This document shows positions 12,676 to 24,005 of a DNA stretch of 64,000 nucleotides, piece after piece. This DNA comes from Seiridium cupressi (taxonomy: Eukaryota > Ascomycota > Sordariomycetes > Amphisphaeriales > Sporocadaceae). The translations under genes were made by a program, and so were the position numbers. The stretch lies in the NCBI GenBank assembly GCA_036674765.1, contig JARVKI010000008.1, positions 62,001 through 126,000 on the forward strand, read 5' to 3'. The notes below the pieces were generated by a model, which was not told where the DNA came from, did no database searches, and saw nothing but the letters and a program-made list of their open reading frames with translations. The first letter of the stretch is position 1; each line of letters begins with the position of its first letter.

Positions 12676-12799
12676 TCACAAATTTCTTGATATAAGTCAT
12701 CTCGAACAGTTCGGCATAGTACAATAAGACACTGGACCATTTGGTTTTCAGAATAAGGTCGACTTCGTTCCCCAATTACAATTTTCTTTGGCTACAACA

Positions 12800-13159
12800 A
12801 TGCTTATACTCCCATTCATGATTTCAGTGCTCCTCTGGAGCACCTGGCTACTTGGACCTGCCCTAGGTGTCAGAAGCGACATGCCCCCTATCAACGATGT
12901 TAAAGAGATGGAATTATGGGAAATCGGATACCCCAGTTGGTTTGCAAAGCATAGTGTCAATGAGAATGAACAGTGGTTCATCGAAGATTTATACCGATTC
13001 GCCAATTCTTTGTTTAACTGGGTTCGAATGCAAGACAGATGTTTGACTAAGGACGGGGGAAACCTTGTGGTAGCAGCCGTATATGATCACACTTCAAAGA
13101 CCATATATTCTTCTACTATCCCACGAGGAATACGGGCACAAGACATGCGCAACAAGTGA
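12800..13159 (+). pseudogene. Small secreted protein, apparently truncated by TGA
   Basis: ATG at 12800 begins a clear signal peptide (MLILPFMISVLLWSTWLLGP) and 119 codons follow to TGA at 13157-13159. The stretch NLVVAAVYD...IYSSTIPRG resembles the beginning of the catalytic region in some fungal secreted deaminase-like proteins; I hold this weakly. The same frame would continue SDFAPVC after the TGA, then meet TAA within a short GTAAGT...TTAG segment (about 35 nt, too short for a normal intron). Further on, one frame at about 13340-13430 reads HTANVVLYLFQTKENYLYA, which could be the distal part of the same domain. CGA to TGA would explain the stop. The gene therefore looks recently broken, though a very short functional protein is possible. 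Confidence 0.45.
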
Positions 13160-13895
13160 TCCGATTTTGCACCTGTTTGTAAGTAACTCAATTCATCTCT
13201 CTAAATGAATTAGGTGCAAGAGTTTATGCATAGGCTCTGTGTTCGTTCATTTTCTTCCTTGCATTGGTTTGGAAACAAGACCAACTCATTCGGCCACATA
13301 TGAGATTTTATTTAGAAGACAAGACTCGTGGCATACGCGCTCTGATGTGACATTTCTCTGGTGCACACTGCCAATGTCGTGTTGTACTTATTCCAAACAA
13401 AGGAGAACTACTTGTATGCGCAGATTATTGTCGGACTTTATACCAAATGGTATACATGGTAGTATCTTATTTACAGCGCTAGTGCTCCTAATCAACTCCT
13501 TCGGTTAGCCTTCAGGCGGGGCAGAAAGGTCCCGGCTGCTCCACTTCAGTTAGATGCCCCCACCCTGTAACGTTGCACTAACCATGAGTATCATCAACAT
13601 TTCTGCTATCTGCGCTTGAATGACATCCAGTTTGCTGACAAGGGATCGATCCTGTCGGTATGCAGGACTGTATATCCGAAGGACTTCGGACGTTTTCCTC
13701 AAGATAACCCTGAGCCTGCAGCGACAAGATGGAACGTTGACAGTATGTCGCAAAGGTCTTTACCCCACCTCACTCTATCTTATAGTACAAAACGGCGTGC
13801 CTTGGATAGGAAAACATGCATGTGGTCTGCCTTGACATCTATGACCCTCCTGTTTGGAGTTCCTTCATGATCAGAAGCGCGGACCGGGGATCACC
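13160..13895. other. Degenerate region after the secreted protein gene
   Basis: Contains short frames in all phases, including possible distal pieces of the secreted protein (13200-13430). From 13430 to 13895 nothing recognisable is seen; upstream exons or a different start of the beta-propeller gene could lie here. Confidence 0.4.
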
Positions 13896-15182
13896 ATGTT
13901 CAGTCAGAATCGTCTGCCAATTACGTTTCTAGCGGCCACTTCCAGCGCCCAAAGTATACTCCCCAATTTCACCAATTTCTGGGACGTTTCCCCGCCTCTC
14001 GACTATAACGATACCCTCTACGCCGGATGGTCTCAGTTGCCTGCACTTGCCGAGGTAGAAGTGTACAATGGAGTTGACACGAATCGCACCTATGCGCACC
14101 ACCCCGAAATCTACGCCCGCAACAACTCGGTCTACCTGATCCACTCCTCCGGACTGGTGGATGAGGATAGCATGGGCCAGAATGTGTGGCTCACTACCTC
14201 AACGGACGGCGGCTTCACATGGACGCCGTCGATGGAGATCTTGCCATCCGCCCTTCTTCCCAACCAGACTTCAGAGCTCAACTTCAGCTACTGGTGCAAC
14301 GAAGGGATCCAGCAGCGTGCCCTGGGCGCTCTGACTATTATCGACTATAACGAGACGCTGTACGCGCTAGGCGAAACCACTAACTTTTGGTGTGCGGGAT
14401 CGCTGGGCAGCGGGAATCACGGCGCAGGACGCGTGGCCCGCCCAATCGGCTATGACGGTTCAATCGCGGGCGACCCATGCTGGGTCGAGAAGACGAACTG
14501 GACCGATTTCGTCGGATATCCCGAGACCGTGTACGGGACAGAGTACGGCATGAAGTACTGCGACGACGCGGCAGCGCTCAGGGCGATCCTAGCCGAGCCG
14601 GACCACGTCCCGGCCTGGAGCGCGTGGCTGTACAACGGCAACCTGTACACGGAGAACGGCGTGAACTACATGCAGGAGAACACGTTCGCGGTATGGATCG
14701 AGGAGCTCGGTGTCTGGCAGCGGTTCTGGCGCGACATCACGGCCACCAACAACACCATGAAGGTCTGGGTCGAGTATTCCGCCACGGGCCTCGACTGGTA
14801 TCCCGTGACAGAGCATAGATACGGCAACCGGATCCTGGAGACGAACATCCCCGACGCCAAGACGAAGCAGTTCTTACTGGACGTAGAGGACCAAGAGGAA
14901 AGGGTGAATGTCCTGATCTCTAATCCTAGGAATAACTCGGAACTCGTTAGACAGCCCTTGACAATCGCCACGGCGCGAGGCTCTGGGCTGCAGCAATATA
15001 AGGACGTCGGGGTGCTGAGAACCAATGCAAGCAGCGTCATTGCCCCTGACACAAGAGACTATAAGAATCAAGGTTTCAGCTATCCGACAGCAACCCGGGT
15101 TGGAGACAACCTCGTTGTTGGGTACAGTGAAAATAAGGAGAATATCTGGGTTAGTGTGCTGAAGATTGCCGATTTACCCTAA
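13896..15182 (+). CDS. Secreted six-bladed beta-propeller, sialidase-like protein
   Basis: ATG at 13896 gives about 428 residues with a short hydrophobic leader (ITFLAATSSAQS) that is a weak signal peptide. The open frame extends upstream to 13854 without an ATG, so the true start or a first exon is uncertain. One Asp-box (STDGGFTW) and repeated aromatic/Gly blade motifs (HHPEIYARNNSVYLIHSSG near the start, GFSYPTATRVGDNLVVGYS near the end) are the pattern of the sialidase/neuraminidase superfamily. About ten N-x-S/T sites fit secretion. These fungal proteins are usually annotated as hypothetical exo-alpha-sialidase-like; the substrate is unknown and catalytic residues cannot be assigned by eye. 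The frame has high GC in third positions compared with the flanks and is intact. Confidence 0.8.
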   Translation: MFSQNRLPITFLAATSSAQSILPNFTNFWDVSPPLDYNDTLYAGWSQLPALAEVEVYNGVDTNRTYAHHPEIYARNNSVYLIHSSGLVDEDSMGQNVWLTTSTDGGFTWTPSMEILPSALLPNQTSELNFSYWCNEGIQQRALGALTIIDYNETLYALGETTNFWCAGSLGSGNHGAGRVARPIGYDGSIAGDPCWVEKTNWTDFVGYPETVYGTEYGMKYCDDAAALRAILAEPDHVPAWSAWLYNGNLYTENGVNYMQENTFAVWIEELGVWQRFWRDITATNNTMKVWVEYSATGLDWYPVTEHRYGNRILETNIPDAKTKQFLLDVEDQEERVNVLISNPRNNSELVRQPLTIATARGSGLQQYKDVGVLRTNASSVIAPDTRDYKNQGFSYPTATRVGDNLVVGYSENKENIWVSVLKIADLP

Positions 15183-15490
15183 TACAATAGAACAATTTTT
15201 ACAACTGTGAAGTACTACAGTGCAATTGCTTTTGATCGTTGAAAATGTCATGTTTGCAAGTGGCCCTGATTCGGGTATTTGCTTCTTAGATTTCAAAGGT
15301 CGTTTTTACAGTTCTATCAATAGTTTGGGATGCCAATATGCCAGACCTGTGCATTGCCCGTGTAAATGCGAGGACTCCCAAAACTCCTGGCACAATCTAG
15401 ATCGCTGAGCCCGCCGATAAAACCTGTGTGCAGTTCAGGTAGCCCGAATATATACAAAAAGAAATAATCGATGTCAGGGTATCTCCAGTA
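15183..15490. other. Convergent 3' intergenic
   Basis: Short spacer between two convergent genes. Only untranslated flanks are expected; nothing else seen. Confidence 0.5.
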
Positions 15491-17037
15491 TTAGTCCTTG
15501 ACCATGAGCGCAACTGAGCTCAGCAATGATGCCAAAACCAAAGCCGTCAGAATGCCGGCACCCGCCTTATCACCAGTCGTGATCGCTTTGACGGTATCGA
15601 CCTTGCTGCTGTCGCTGGCACCACCATCCGCATTACCCGTCGAACTACCACCACTTTCAGATGTGTACGGCGATGGGGCGGAGTCAACAAGTTGCGTCAT
15701 GATGACAGACATGGCGTTGAGCTGCTCGCCCACACCGGTGTTGCCATCCCAGGTGGAATTCTTAAGCCAGCTGAAGCCGCAAGCCGTTCCGTCGTGGCCT
15801 TTGAATCCGGTTGTAGGGCTTCCGTCGCATTGTTGAGCAGCAGCAGTAGCCGTGGACTTCAGGAGGGGCATAATAGTGTCGTAAGTGAAAGGTGCCAGCT
15901 TCGCCGTCGTTGCCATCCAACGCGCCAAGTGCCCCTTGAAAGCCTGCTGATCAGTGTTGCAGGATGTGCTCTCGCAGGGCGGCTCCCACATGATTCCGTC
16001 CTGGAAGAAAGTCGTCTGGATGCTACCAAGCAGCCCGGAGATTCGCGTCTTCCAAGTGTCCGACTCTGTGAGGTTGTACATGAACGCGGCGCCGTGGAGG
16101 AAAATTCCAGCATTGTAGGTGAAAAGAGCCCCGTTGATCTCGGTGCAGTTGTCTGTTCCGGCGTTACCAGCACCATCCAGAACTTGCCAGTCAGAACTAA
16201 TGAATTTGACGTTTTCTTCCCATGCAAAAATCGTCTCCGCCCAATCTGAAAAGGTCGTGTTGCCAGTATATCGTGCCAATCGCGAGGCAATGTTAAAGAA
16301 ACATCCGTTTGAGATGGAGTTCTTGTAGTTGTATCCGTTGTTAAAAGTGTAGATCTGCCACCTCAATCCTCCACCACAAGTAGCGGTCGCGTCGTTCCAT
16401 CTGTCGACATACTCGTTGAAAATAGCCTGGGTGAGCGCCAACCACTGCGGCTCATCCGATGCCGGGTTCGTGAAGTTCATCTCTGCCGCCGTCATGGAGG
16501 CCAAAGCCCAAAATCCCTGATCATCGTTTCCTAAACTTCGTGTTTGGTTCTCTGGCATATAATCCGCATCGTCTCCGACCTGGTGTTGCATTGCTTGGAA
16601 CGTGATGTTGTTATATGAATCGTCCCCTGTGTAGGCCCAATAGTCGATCAAACCACCAAACATAGCACCGGCTTCCCACCCTATAATACGGGTCAGTGTG
16701 AACGGACTACTTATATGGCATTGAGATGGACCAACAGTAGTATGGGTCAGGCAAGTTGCCCGGTGTATCACCGGTGTTGTTGCCTTTGGTGTGTTAGCAA
16801 AGTCCACGTATGTACATCGGATGCAGCCGAGTGTGGTGTCTTCATACCGGTGTAGAATTTGACGAGGCCATAGGCAACGGTCGCAGCACCCTCCTTGATC
16901 GAGTCTTGGATCATCAGCCAACATTATCTTATCGCAAGACGTCACAGGAACCTACCATCGCTGGTGAAATCCACATCAATCGCGCCGGCCTGCGAGAAGA
17001 GAAGGCCGAACAGCCCGAGGGTTTGAAGGACCCTCAT
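15491..17037 (-). CDS. GPI-anchored GH76 alpha-1,6-mannanase (DCW1/DFG5 family)
   Basis: Four exons assemble cleanly: 17037-16956, 16904-16848, 16783-16736 and 16680-15491 (458 aa). Donors are GTAGGT, GTATGA and the less usual GTTGGT; acceptors are AAG, AAG and TAG. The protein starts with signal peptide MRVLQTLGLFGLLFSQAGA, reads DSIKEGAATVAYGLVKFYTG and PYYWWEAGAMFGGLIDYW, and has the paired catalytic aspartates in GNDDQGFW. FNNGYNYKNSISNGCF and WKTRISGLL are further GH76 blocks. A Ser/Gly-rich stretch and a hydrophobic tail (AGILTALVLASLLSSVAL) signal a GPI anchor. DCW1/DFG5 enzymes are thought to cross-link GPI glycoproteins into the cell wall by cutting or transferring at the alpha-1,6-mannose backbone. 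Length and architecture match the family. The long frame that runs upstream of 16680 is intron read-through. Confidence 0.93.
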
Positions 17038-18465
17038 TATAGCAACAAAGAATAGCAAGGAATGAGTGACTTTGGTCAGGGTGTATCCAGTCGTTCAAGG
17101 GACTTTTACTGGATCTTTGGTTGCGCAATGGGGGAGAAGATGAAGAGTCGAAAAACGTCTCCCCCTACAGGTCTGGCAGTAGAAAGGTGCATGACACGCG
17201 CCCCGATTTTGATACCCACGATGTAGTGGATCCAGCGGAGCAGGGGATTCGTAATGGGTGATGAGGCTCCACATGGTGGCAGTGCCAGAACACGAAAGTG
17301 AGCCGGTAGAGTGTGTTTCAAGCGGTTCAGCTGATTTCCCGGTGTAACCAACCGCCATAAATTATGAACCTAGAGGCTACATAGAGTGAGGCGCCAGGAG
17401 AACCTGTCCCCTATGCCCATTTCGAGAATCGCAAGCGCCGCTATCGAAGTCAGGACATGTCAGCTTGAGTCCACGGGACTGGGGATAGCCGGCTCTAACA
17501 CATGCATAATTTGCGACCAATCATGCCCGGCGATGCATCTGGTTTCGGCAATGTAAGTGCTTGCTGAGTGTCTGCATCTTAACTACATGCATCATTCTAA
17601 CCCGTCCACACCACGATCGGGAAGAGGTCTGCGTCAGGGCTGAAGCGTCGTAACGCGAAGCTTTGACAAGACAAGCCGCATCTCTTGGAATCTCTTGGAC
17701 GCGGGAGAAGGAGCGACGATGATCAAGACAAGCTTTTTCAGGGGTGTCAGCGACGACTTGAACCAACTTGGCGACGCGTGGTCCGCTACGGTGGAACGGC
17801 GCCAAGGGGCGAAGCGCCAACTGTGGAACCCAATTTGCTTTGCTTGCACTGTCGGCCCGTTGATGGCCAGCGATGCACCTCAAAGGGGAACTCGTAATGG
17901 GCCTGAGATCCATCATCAACCCAGCTAGCCCCTCTTTCTTGTTGACATTTGAATTGCCCAGATCTCCCAAATGTCCACGATAGTCAATAACCTTTTTTGC
18001 CTGTTTACAATTTGCAGGCCGCGCAAGACTCCCCATGGGGAAGTTACCTAAGCTTGAAGGTTACTCAGATGGGCCTTACATCGACGGGGAGCTGAGCCAC
18101 CGTCCGATAAAACCAACCTATCACTACTGTACAGCACAGCTACGAGCCAATCTATCCGGGCGACTCGGGAACAGCTCGGCCATAAGCCTTTGACAAATAC
18201 ACCTGCCATCGCCAAAGCCAGCCAGCATTGGTTCTCGTCTCGGCACATGCTGTGCACGGTTGACCCTACCTAGCTGAGATCAGATGGCAGCCAATGAAGT
18301 GGTATTGGAGCCACCTCACCCTTACTCATCGAAGATCGATATTTGGTTTTCACGTCTCAATCTTGGATACACCGCAGCTCGTCCTAAGACATGTTCCTCG
18401 TTATCACTCTCCTTCGTTATGCAGAGTCACCCAGCAGAAGGCGAGCAATCATCATGTTTGACGGC
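17038..18465. other. Intergenic, 1.4 kb
   Basis: Upstream flank of the GH76 gene and 3' flank of the DUF4385 gene. Frames at 17521-18036 (-) and 17695-17928 (+) overlap antisense and have no family resemblance. No RNA gene or repeat seen. Confidence 0.5.
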
Positions 18466-18972
18466 TTAGGGCAACGTTTTGGAACTCTTATCCTCAGACT
18501 CCTGGCGTGCTTCACTCTTCTCCCATGCTCGCTGCTCCTCCAAGAACTCTTCTTTCCTGGCCCGATATCCCTCGTGAGCGCGGCACCTCTCCCAAACCTG
18601 CCTGAACACTAGGCTGGCAGCCTCTTTCTCCTTCTTGTCCTTGTGCGTCTCACTCTTCGGCAGCTCATCTCGTGTTCCCTTCTTGTATTTCCGGCCCCCA
18701 GCGTGGTTGGCATATCTTTTGGCCCGCGTCATGCCCATCTGGATGAACTTGCGCGCCATGTCCATCCCAACGAAATCGCACTGTTCGTCGAACTCCTCGA
18801 ACCGCTGCCATAAATCTGCCGCGCTCTGACGGGCTATGGGAACTGTGCGGAAGCGCCAGAGTGGAAGTAGAGACGACTTGTAAGGCTCAAATGTGAGCAC
18901 ACCTTGCTCGCCGCGCCCGATGCGGTAGCTCATGCGCACTGCACGAGGCGTGCTTTCAATCAGTGAAGTCAT
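18466..18972 (-). CDS. DUF4385 protein
   Basis: The frame from ATG 18972 encodes 168 residues. YRIGRGEQGVLTFEPYKS, LPLWRFRTVPIA and FVGMDMARKFIQMGMTRA are the conserved core of DUF4385 (PF14328), a family of unknown function found in fungi, bacteria and some phages. The C-terminal third is charged and probably helical (Lys/Glu rich). Family members usually have a few residues such as RxxPELYRIGRG before the core; here that part reads TPRAVRMSYRIGRG and contains GTGCAG, a good acceptor, so an upstream exon may replace the first dozen residues. Monocistronic, no lesion. Confidence 0.85.
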   Translation of the reverse strand: MTSLIESTPRAVRMSYRIGRGEQGVLTFEPYKSSLLPLWRFRTVPIARQSAADLWQRFEEFDEQCDFVGMDMARKFIQMGMTRAKRYANHAGGRKYKKGTRDELPKSETHKDKKEKEAASLVFRQVWERCRAHEGYRARKEEFLEEQRAWEKSEARQESEDKSSKTLP

Positions 18973-19307
18973 CCCTGTATGATGCGGTACATGGTGTCTG
19001 ATATGTGTGTTGCTGTAACATGGGAGCGTTTGGTTGCTTCTAGTCGTGACGATGTCTCTTGACTCTGAGACGAAGCAGTCCAGTGTTGCATGATGTCATC
19101 CGGCTGGGTAGTACGTCCCAACGTGAAGTCACAAACAACGCTAATATCCCTAAGCTCAGGTATGGACTTGAGATACAACCACTTTCACGTTAGAGCATCT
19201 CAAACCCATCGCTGCATGAATGCATGCTTTGCAATTGATTCGAGTTTAATTACACCACCATTGATACATGCTGTGGGCAAGTACCTTAGCCACTTGGCCC
19301 ATACACT
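18973..19307. other. Intergenic
   Basis: Spacer between two minus-strand genes; may contain a short first exon of the DUF4385 gene. Nothing else seen. Confidence 0.4.
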
Positions 19308-19847
19308 TCAGATGATTGCGAGACTCGCCATTTTGTCCATCAAGCCCTCTTCGACAACGGCTTGTTTCCCATCCTTCAGTGCCCGTGCGAAAAACTTGCA
19401 CTGGCCGGTTCTACATACGAAGTGCACTCCTCCGGGAGGACGTGTATTTCTCCCATTCACCTGCGCCCGGCTCGGCTCCCCACAGTCGCATTCAGGATTC
19501 CCCTCATGGTTGCCGCGCTCATCGTCAAAGGTGATGAACCTGCTGCAGGATACGCAGCGGTAGTAAGGTCGACCCGCATTGCCATTGGGATTACGGTCAC
19601 TCGTGATGCGTCGCCGGCCTGGTTTATGGCATCGAGGACAACTCGGCGTTGGTAGTGTTTGAGCGTGCATCGTGATCGTAGTGCTGGCCCTGACGGCCTC
19701 GGGTTGCTGGGTTGAGATGTGAATATCATCACAGCGCATCAGAAGACAACACTTACCATCTTTACCGCCATGTGATAACGGATTACGGTTAGAAGAGATT
19801 GTGGTGGGTAGTTCAGCTTTCAGTTGTGCGCGGGATGCGCGCACCAT
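19308..19847 (-). CDS. GRF-type zinc-finger protein
   Basis: Open frame of 179 codons from ATG 19847. Two GRF-like zinc units are visible: CPRCHKPGRRR...NPNGNAGRPYYRCVSC and then CDCGEPSR...PGGVHFVCRTGQCKFF. GRF fingers bind single-stranded DNA or RNA in proteins such as topoisomerase 3 alpha, APE2 and NEIL3; stand-alone small GRF proteins are common in fungi, with unknown role. The N-terminal 60 residues are not conserved-looking, and GTAAGT at about 19760 followed by CAG near 19690 suggests a spliced leader or a downstream start (MHAQTLPTPS). The zinc part does not depend on this choice. Confidence 0.8.
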   Translation of the reverse strand: MVRASRAQLKAELPTTISSNRNPLSHGGKDGKCCLLMRCDDIHISTQQPEAVRASTTITMHAQTLPTPSCPRCHKPGRRRITSDRNPNGNAGRPYYRCVSCSRFITFDDERGNHEGNPECDCGEPSRAQVNGRNTRPPGGVHFVCRTGQCKFFARALKDGKQAVVEEGLMDKMASLAII

Positions 19848-22012
19848 TTATGAACGGCTCGCTCGCTCGAGACCGAGATTTCAGATGATCAATTTTGCAA
19901 CAGCCTACATATGGCTGCAGGATTGACGACATGTCTTCCAATGATGGAAGAACAACGCAGCTCGATGAGTCGTTGAATTGCGAATCAGGCGCAGTCTTCT
20001 ATAGAGCCTGGCGCCAGTTCTGCTGGAGGCCCACCATCGAAGACCAACATGCTGTGTAACCCACGACCCAATGCGGAGTATGCCATCGCAGTGACCAGAA
20101 TTCACGCTCAAAGCAACTTGCATATTTCTTTCAAATTGAATCTGAATCCTCCGGTGGTTTAAGCAGGAGGTATATACATTAGGTACTGTGATGCGCGACA
20201 AATGTTATCATTCTGTAGTGATGCGACTACGAAAGTATGGCGAGTGACTGTTCTGTCCGTTCGAGGAAAACAATGTCTCGACGCCTTGTTCCAGCCCATC
20301 ATGTCTATGTCCCATATATTCCATGCCTTGAATACCCATCTAGAGCAGTGCGATCCAGCTGGAGGTGGTCGTCCCGATAAGTTGTATATGAGCAATTCAA
20401 CGTTGTTGATGGTGATGGAGCTCGTTGACCTCGCCTCTTGGCGACAAGGCAAGACCTGGTTCCTTACATTTTTATAGGCCTAGAACAACGAGCTTTTCAC
20501 ACACCGCAAGCATATTGTTTCGTAGAAGAAGGCATACATCTCGGCTTGTCAATGACGCTCAAAGCTCATCTAGACCAACTGATCCCCCACCCCGATGGCT
20601 CTTTATCATACTCGTTATAAGCTTGGAAAAATATGGTGACACGTTATAGATCATGGCTGAAAGCTCAAAAGATATAAAGAGCTCGGTTACTTGAGTGGTC
20701 GTGCGACTTCCGTACCATATCAAATAGATATTGACAAGATTTACGGCTATCTCTAGACCGTCGATGATCAAGGTCGAAATTTAATGCGTCCACTGCGTCT
20801 CTCTAGATACATTCTCTCCGCTGTGAAGGGCATAGAAGAGTTATTCGCTGCTCCTATGGTCTGCGGAATGGACCAAGCGGCGAATGCCAGCAGCATTCGA
20901 TCCTCATCACGCAGGTGCGAGATAATAACTCTCATCTATCTTGAAGGCCCAGAATTTACACCAATTGGAAGAAGCCCGATGCTAGAATATTCGACAGTAC
21001 CTCTTGAATTGCATTACTGATCTTTCGGCAAATATTCTCTACGCTGGATTTGACTGTCTGGTGGCAACATCCGCCCAGTCGTGGATCCACCTCGAATGTC
21101 AACGACATGCTAGATTGCCAATTGGACGAGTTGGATGACTCCTCATACGTTCTCATATCCCGGAGCCACCTCTTGGCTACCATAATGAGTGTGCGGTGTT
21201 CAAAATTGTAGGTGGTAGATCGCACGACGTTGAATAACTTGATCATGATGATATCGATTTTCAGTTTCGTGGATAGCGGGCCGAGTCAACAGCATGGATA
21301 ACGAGAATGATTACATTACTCTCCAAATATACCAATGCTGAAATCAGAGAACAGCCATGGTGAAGATAGAGACGACATAGAAAATATTCAATTCGACGAT
21401 GGCTTCAAGAACAACCTCACATAGTGGAATGGGACGCTGGCTGGTGTCGAAGATGACATGGACCCTGCGACTATGACACTGACGCCTCCACTGGAGGTCT
21501 GTCCGCGATAAAATTTTGGATAGACAATGGCAAAACAGTTTTTATTTTTTTTTTTAAATTTCAGCGTAGGTCAGGTATAGATATACGAAGCAATATTTGC
21601 ATGCAACTATGATCGGTCACGAGGAAGGAGTCTTGGCGCATTGTGCTCACGAAACGGTACTTGGAAGGCCTTGCGAGGTTTTTGCACCCGCGATTTCTCC
21701 ATGATGCTTTAAGAACGGTTTGGCCACATCTTAAGCGGGTGTTTATCGTTAATGATAAAGCACAAAATTTGAAACATTGCATTTCGTACTTATTTGTGTA
21801 AGTTCACAGGTGTGCTCTCCGGCAAGCCGATCTGTCATCGTAGCCTGAAGGAGGACTATGATTCCAAGTAGCAGTACATTGACCTAAGCCGGCCAAGAAG
21901 TATGTATAAGCAGTCTTATCACATGCGACACGTAGGACTCAGAATGATTTTAACGCAAGAAAATTCCGTTCGGTTTATGTACACATCTAACTCCTCCGCG
22001 GCTACTATTTGC
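19848..22012. other. Gene-poor stretch, 2.2 kb
   Basis: Only short overlapping frames, none with an identifiable family. A frame at about 20480-20620 (+) reads FHTPQAYCFVEEGIHLGLS and one at 20956-21246 (-) reads RWLRDMRTYEESSN; either may be a relic of a gene. A T-run lies near 21545-21555. AT content is higher than in the neighbouring genes. No transposase or reverse transcriptase motif seen. Confidence 0.5.
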
Positions 22013-22799
22013 TTACTCGACAGTAGCAGAAACGGGGTTGATCTCAACGCCATATTTCGCCTGTAGTCTCTCTCGTCTCCGATCTCCGTAGCCAGGGGGC
22101 TCGATTCCTACAACCGTAATGTCAGTACGCTTCCGAGCAAGTCCAGCGATAAAAATTCCGTGTCTCGTACCTCTGCCCTCGCCCAGCTCTGTGATTGTCT
22201 CTGTTAACGGCCGCCTGCGGTTCTTCCTCAAGTGCTCTTTGCGCTCAAACTCGTCAGCGAACTCTGAGTCTGTCTGCTTGCCCGCCAAACCTCCGCAGAA
22301 GTCGAAAGCACTCAAGACGACGGAGAGTAGGGCTCCTTGACCGAGGATCTGTGGGATGCGGAGAGCTGTCCCGTGTCAGATTAGCCTTCCTTCCCATCTT
22401 GCAGTCTTATAAGGCGCAGTCTCACATCTAAGGCCCAGTGTAGCACCTCCAAAGAAAGCTCCAACCGTTGTGTTGAGTGTATCGTCCTTCTCTCGTAGGT
22501 TGGCTGTGGCGTCCTTGACGAAGCAGTACACGGTGGGAACGGCAGCTGCAATCCGATTAGTAGAGTCCCCGTCCCTTGTCCTGCCCTATAAACGTACTCA
22601 AAGTGGCGATGGTGGTACCGGTCCGCGTGAAGACGCCAAATGCACCAACATTCGTCTTCGCTAGAGAGTTTTGCACGGCCGATGCGAGCAGACCCGCGGC
22701 AACTCCAACGGCGGCACCGTTGACACCGGACTTGACGGCATTCTTGGCGTGGTAGGGGTGCTCCGGGTAGAGCTTCGTGATGGGATGCGGATTCGCCAT
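22013..22799 (-). CDS. nuo21.3: NADH:ubiquinone oxidoreductase 21.3 kDa subunit (complex I, NDUFA11/B14.7-like)
   Basis: Four exons: 22799-22598, 22545-22426, 22365-22171, 22107-22013, giving 203 aa, which fits a 21.3 kDa product. Donors GTACGT, GTGAGA, GTACGA and acceptors CAG, CAG, TAG. The sequence reads YPEHPYHAKNAVKSG, NVGAFGVFTRTG, DATANLREKDDTLN, GALLSVVLSAFDFCGG and a C-terminal GIEPPGYGDRRRERL, the order known from the fungal 21.3 kDa accessory subunit. Glycine-rich hydrophobic segments correspond to the four TIM17/22-like membrane helices. It is built into the membrane arm of complex I in the inner mitochondrial membrane. Divergent from the deubiquitinase gene with about 1.2 kb between starts. 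No defect seen. Assignment to the B14.7 branch is from family knowledge. Confidence 0.88.
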
Positions 22800-24005
22800 C
22801 TTTGGCGGAGGGGGTCGGTCGCAATGGCGAGGATGGAGGGATGTCTTCGTCGGCTTCTGATGGAGTCGGGAGCTTGAGGTCGTAGCAAGCTTGAATTGGC
22901 TCTCGCTGGTTGGTCGGAGAGGATGCCGGAGTTTAGCCAGCGCCAAAGAAGAAGCCGAGTACCTGGACGACTTCGGCAGTCGGAATTTCTGTAGATCCGG
23001 GCTTGGGCCCAACGCCCACCAACGGCCCTGGTCTGCGCTAAGGGAATCCTAGCTCAAGTGCTGCCTCATTACGTAGATCGCCCGTTGCCAACAGCTCCGA
23101 GCTGCTGATGATGATCATCAGCCTCGTTCAGGATATCACGCCGTCCTGTGCCAGCCTCGCCTGCACCCTATCGCATTTTCGGAGTCTACCATCCTTAGAG
23201 GTCTCTTCACGGTTACGGTCTTATTTTAATCGGTTCTCGGCACGGTCTTGTTCCAGGTTTCGGGTCGCATCTTATCGGCATTAGCATTTCTCATCCTCGA
23301 TTCGTCATTTGTCTCGGTTCCAGCTCTTTATGATACCCCAGTCGAAACGCACACAAAGCCCCTTGTTGACTGTTCATTTTTGCGACCATTCCTAGACAGC
23401 GCCACCCAGCCATTTTAGTTGGAGGCAGGACTTTATGGTTACCTGAGGTGCGGCAGCTCTTTTCCCCTGTTGACTACTGGGTTAGTGGAAGACGGCAAAG
23501 GTGAAAGGAACTACCAATGGCTAGGTGTGCTGGAGACCCATGCAGTAGTTCTGCCACTGCCTACTTTCAGATGCCTGATACTGGCCCTTCTGGGGGGCTG
23601 GGTGACCGGACGACTCCAAATATCATCGTCGATGCAGCTGAGGTCCGCCTTATTGGCTGTTGCCCCGTAGCTAGCTCGTGTCTGTTCCTGGTTACTTAAT
23701 TCCTCCGACCCCTCGCCTCAACTCAAAGCTGGAAAGGCGGATCATTCGACTTTCCCAAAACATCTTCCCACCGCCAAGGACAATCTGTCCGCCCTTGAAC
23801 ACCACTGCTTCATCATCAACAGACCCTTTTCTTAAGGTTGGCCTGCGCAGATCGCCAGATACTGACGTAAGGCATAGACTTGCACGTGGGAAGCTCATTT
23901 GCTACTCCATGAGAGCCGCCCTTGCACCCGATTCTCAGCTGCCAGTGATAATTCCGGCCCCTCCCAGTGAGCTTCAGAAATCACGAACTGCCGCTTCGCT
24001 CAGCC
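22800..24005. other. Divergent intergenic region
   Basis: Shared upstream region of the complex I subunit (minus) and the deubiquitinase (plus). A perfect 12-base palindrome tgatgatcatca lies near 23107-23118. No RNA gene or coding fragment recognised. Confidence 0.5.

Noticed and set aside
14477..15052. Long antisense and shifted frames over the beta-propeller gene
   Set aside because: Shadows caused by the high GC third positions of the true reading frame.
17521..18036. 171-codon minus-strand frame
   Set aside because: Competing frames on both strands over the same bases; no motif or codon pattern.
22013..22315. Single long frame as the whole complex I subunit
   Set aside because: It reads through an intron (22108-22170); the four-exon model restores the conserved C-terminus.
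23107..23118. 12-base palindrome tgatgatcatca
   Set aside because: Isolated short palindrome without a matching second site or known factor.
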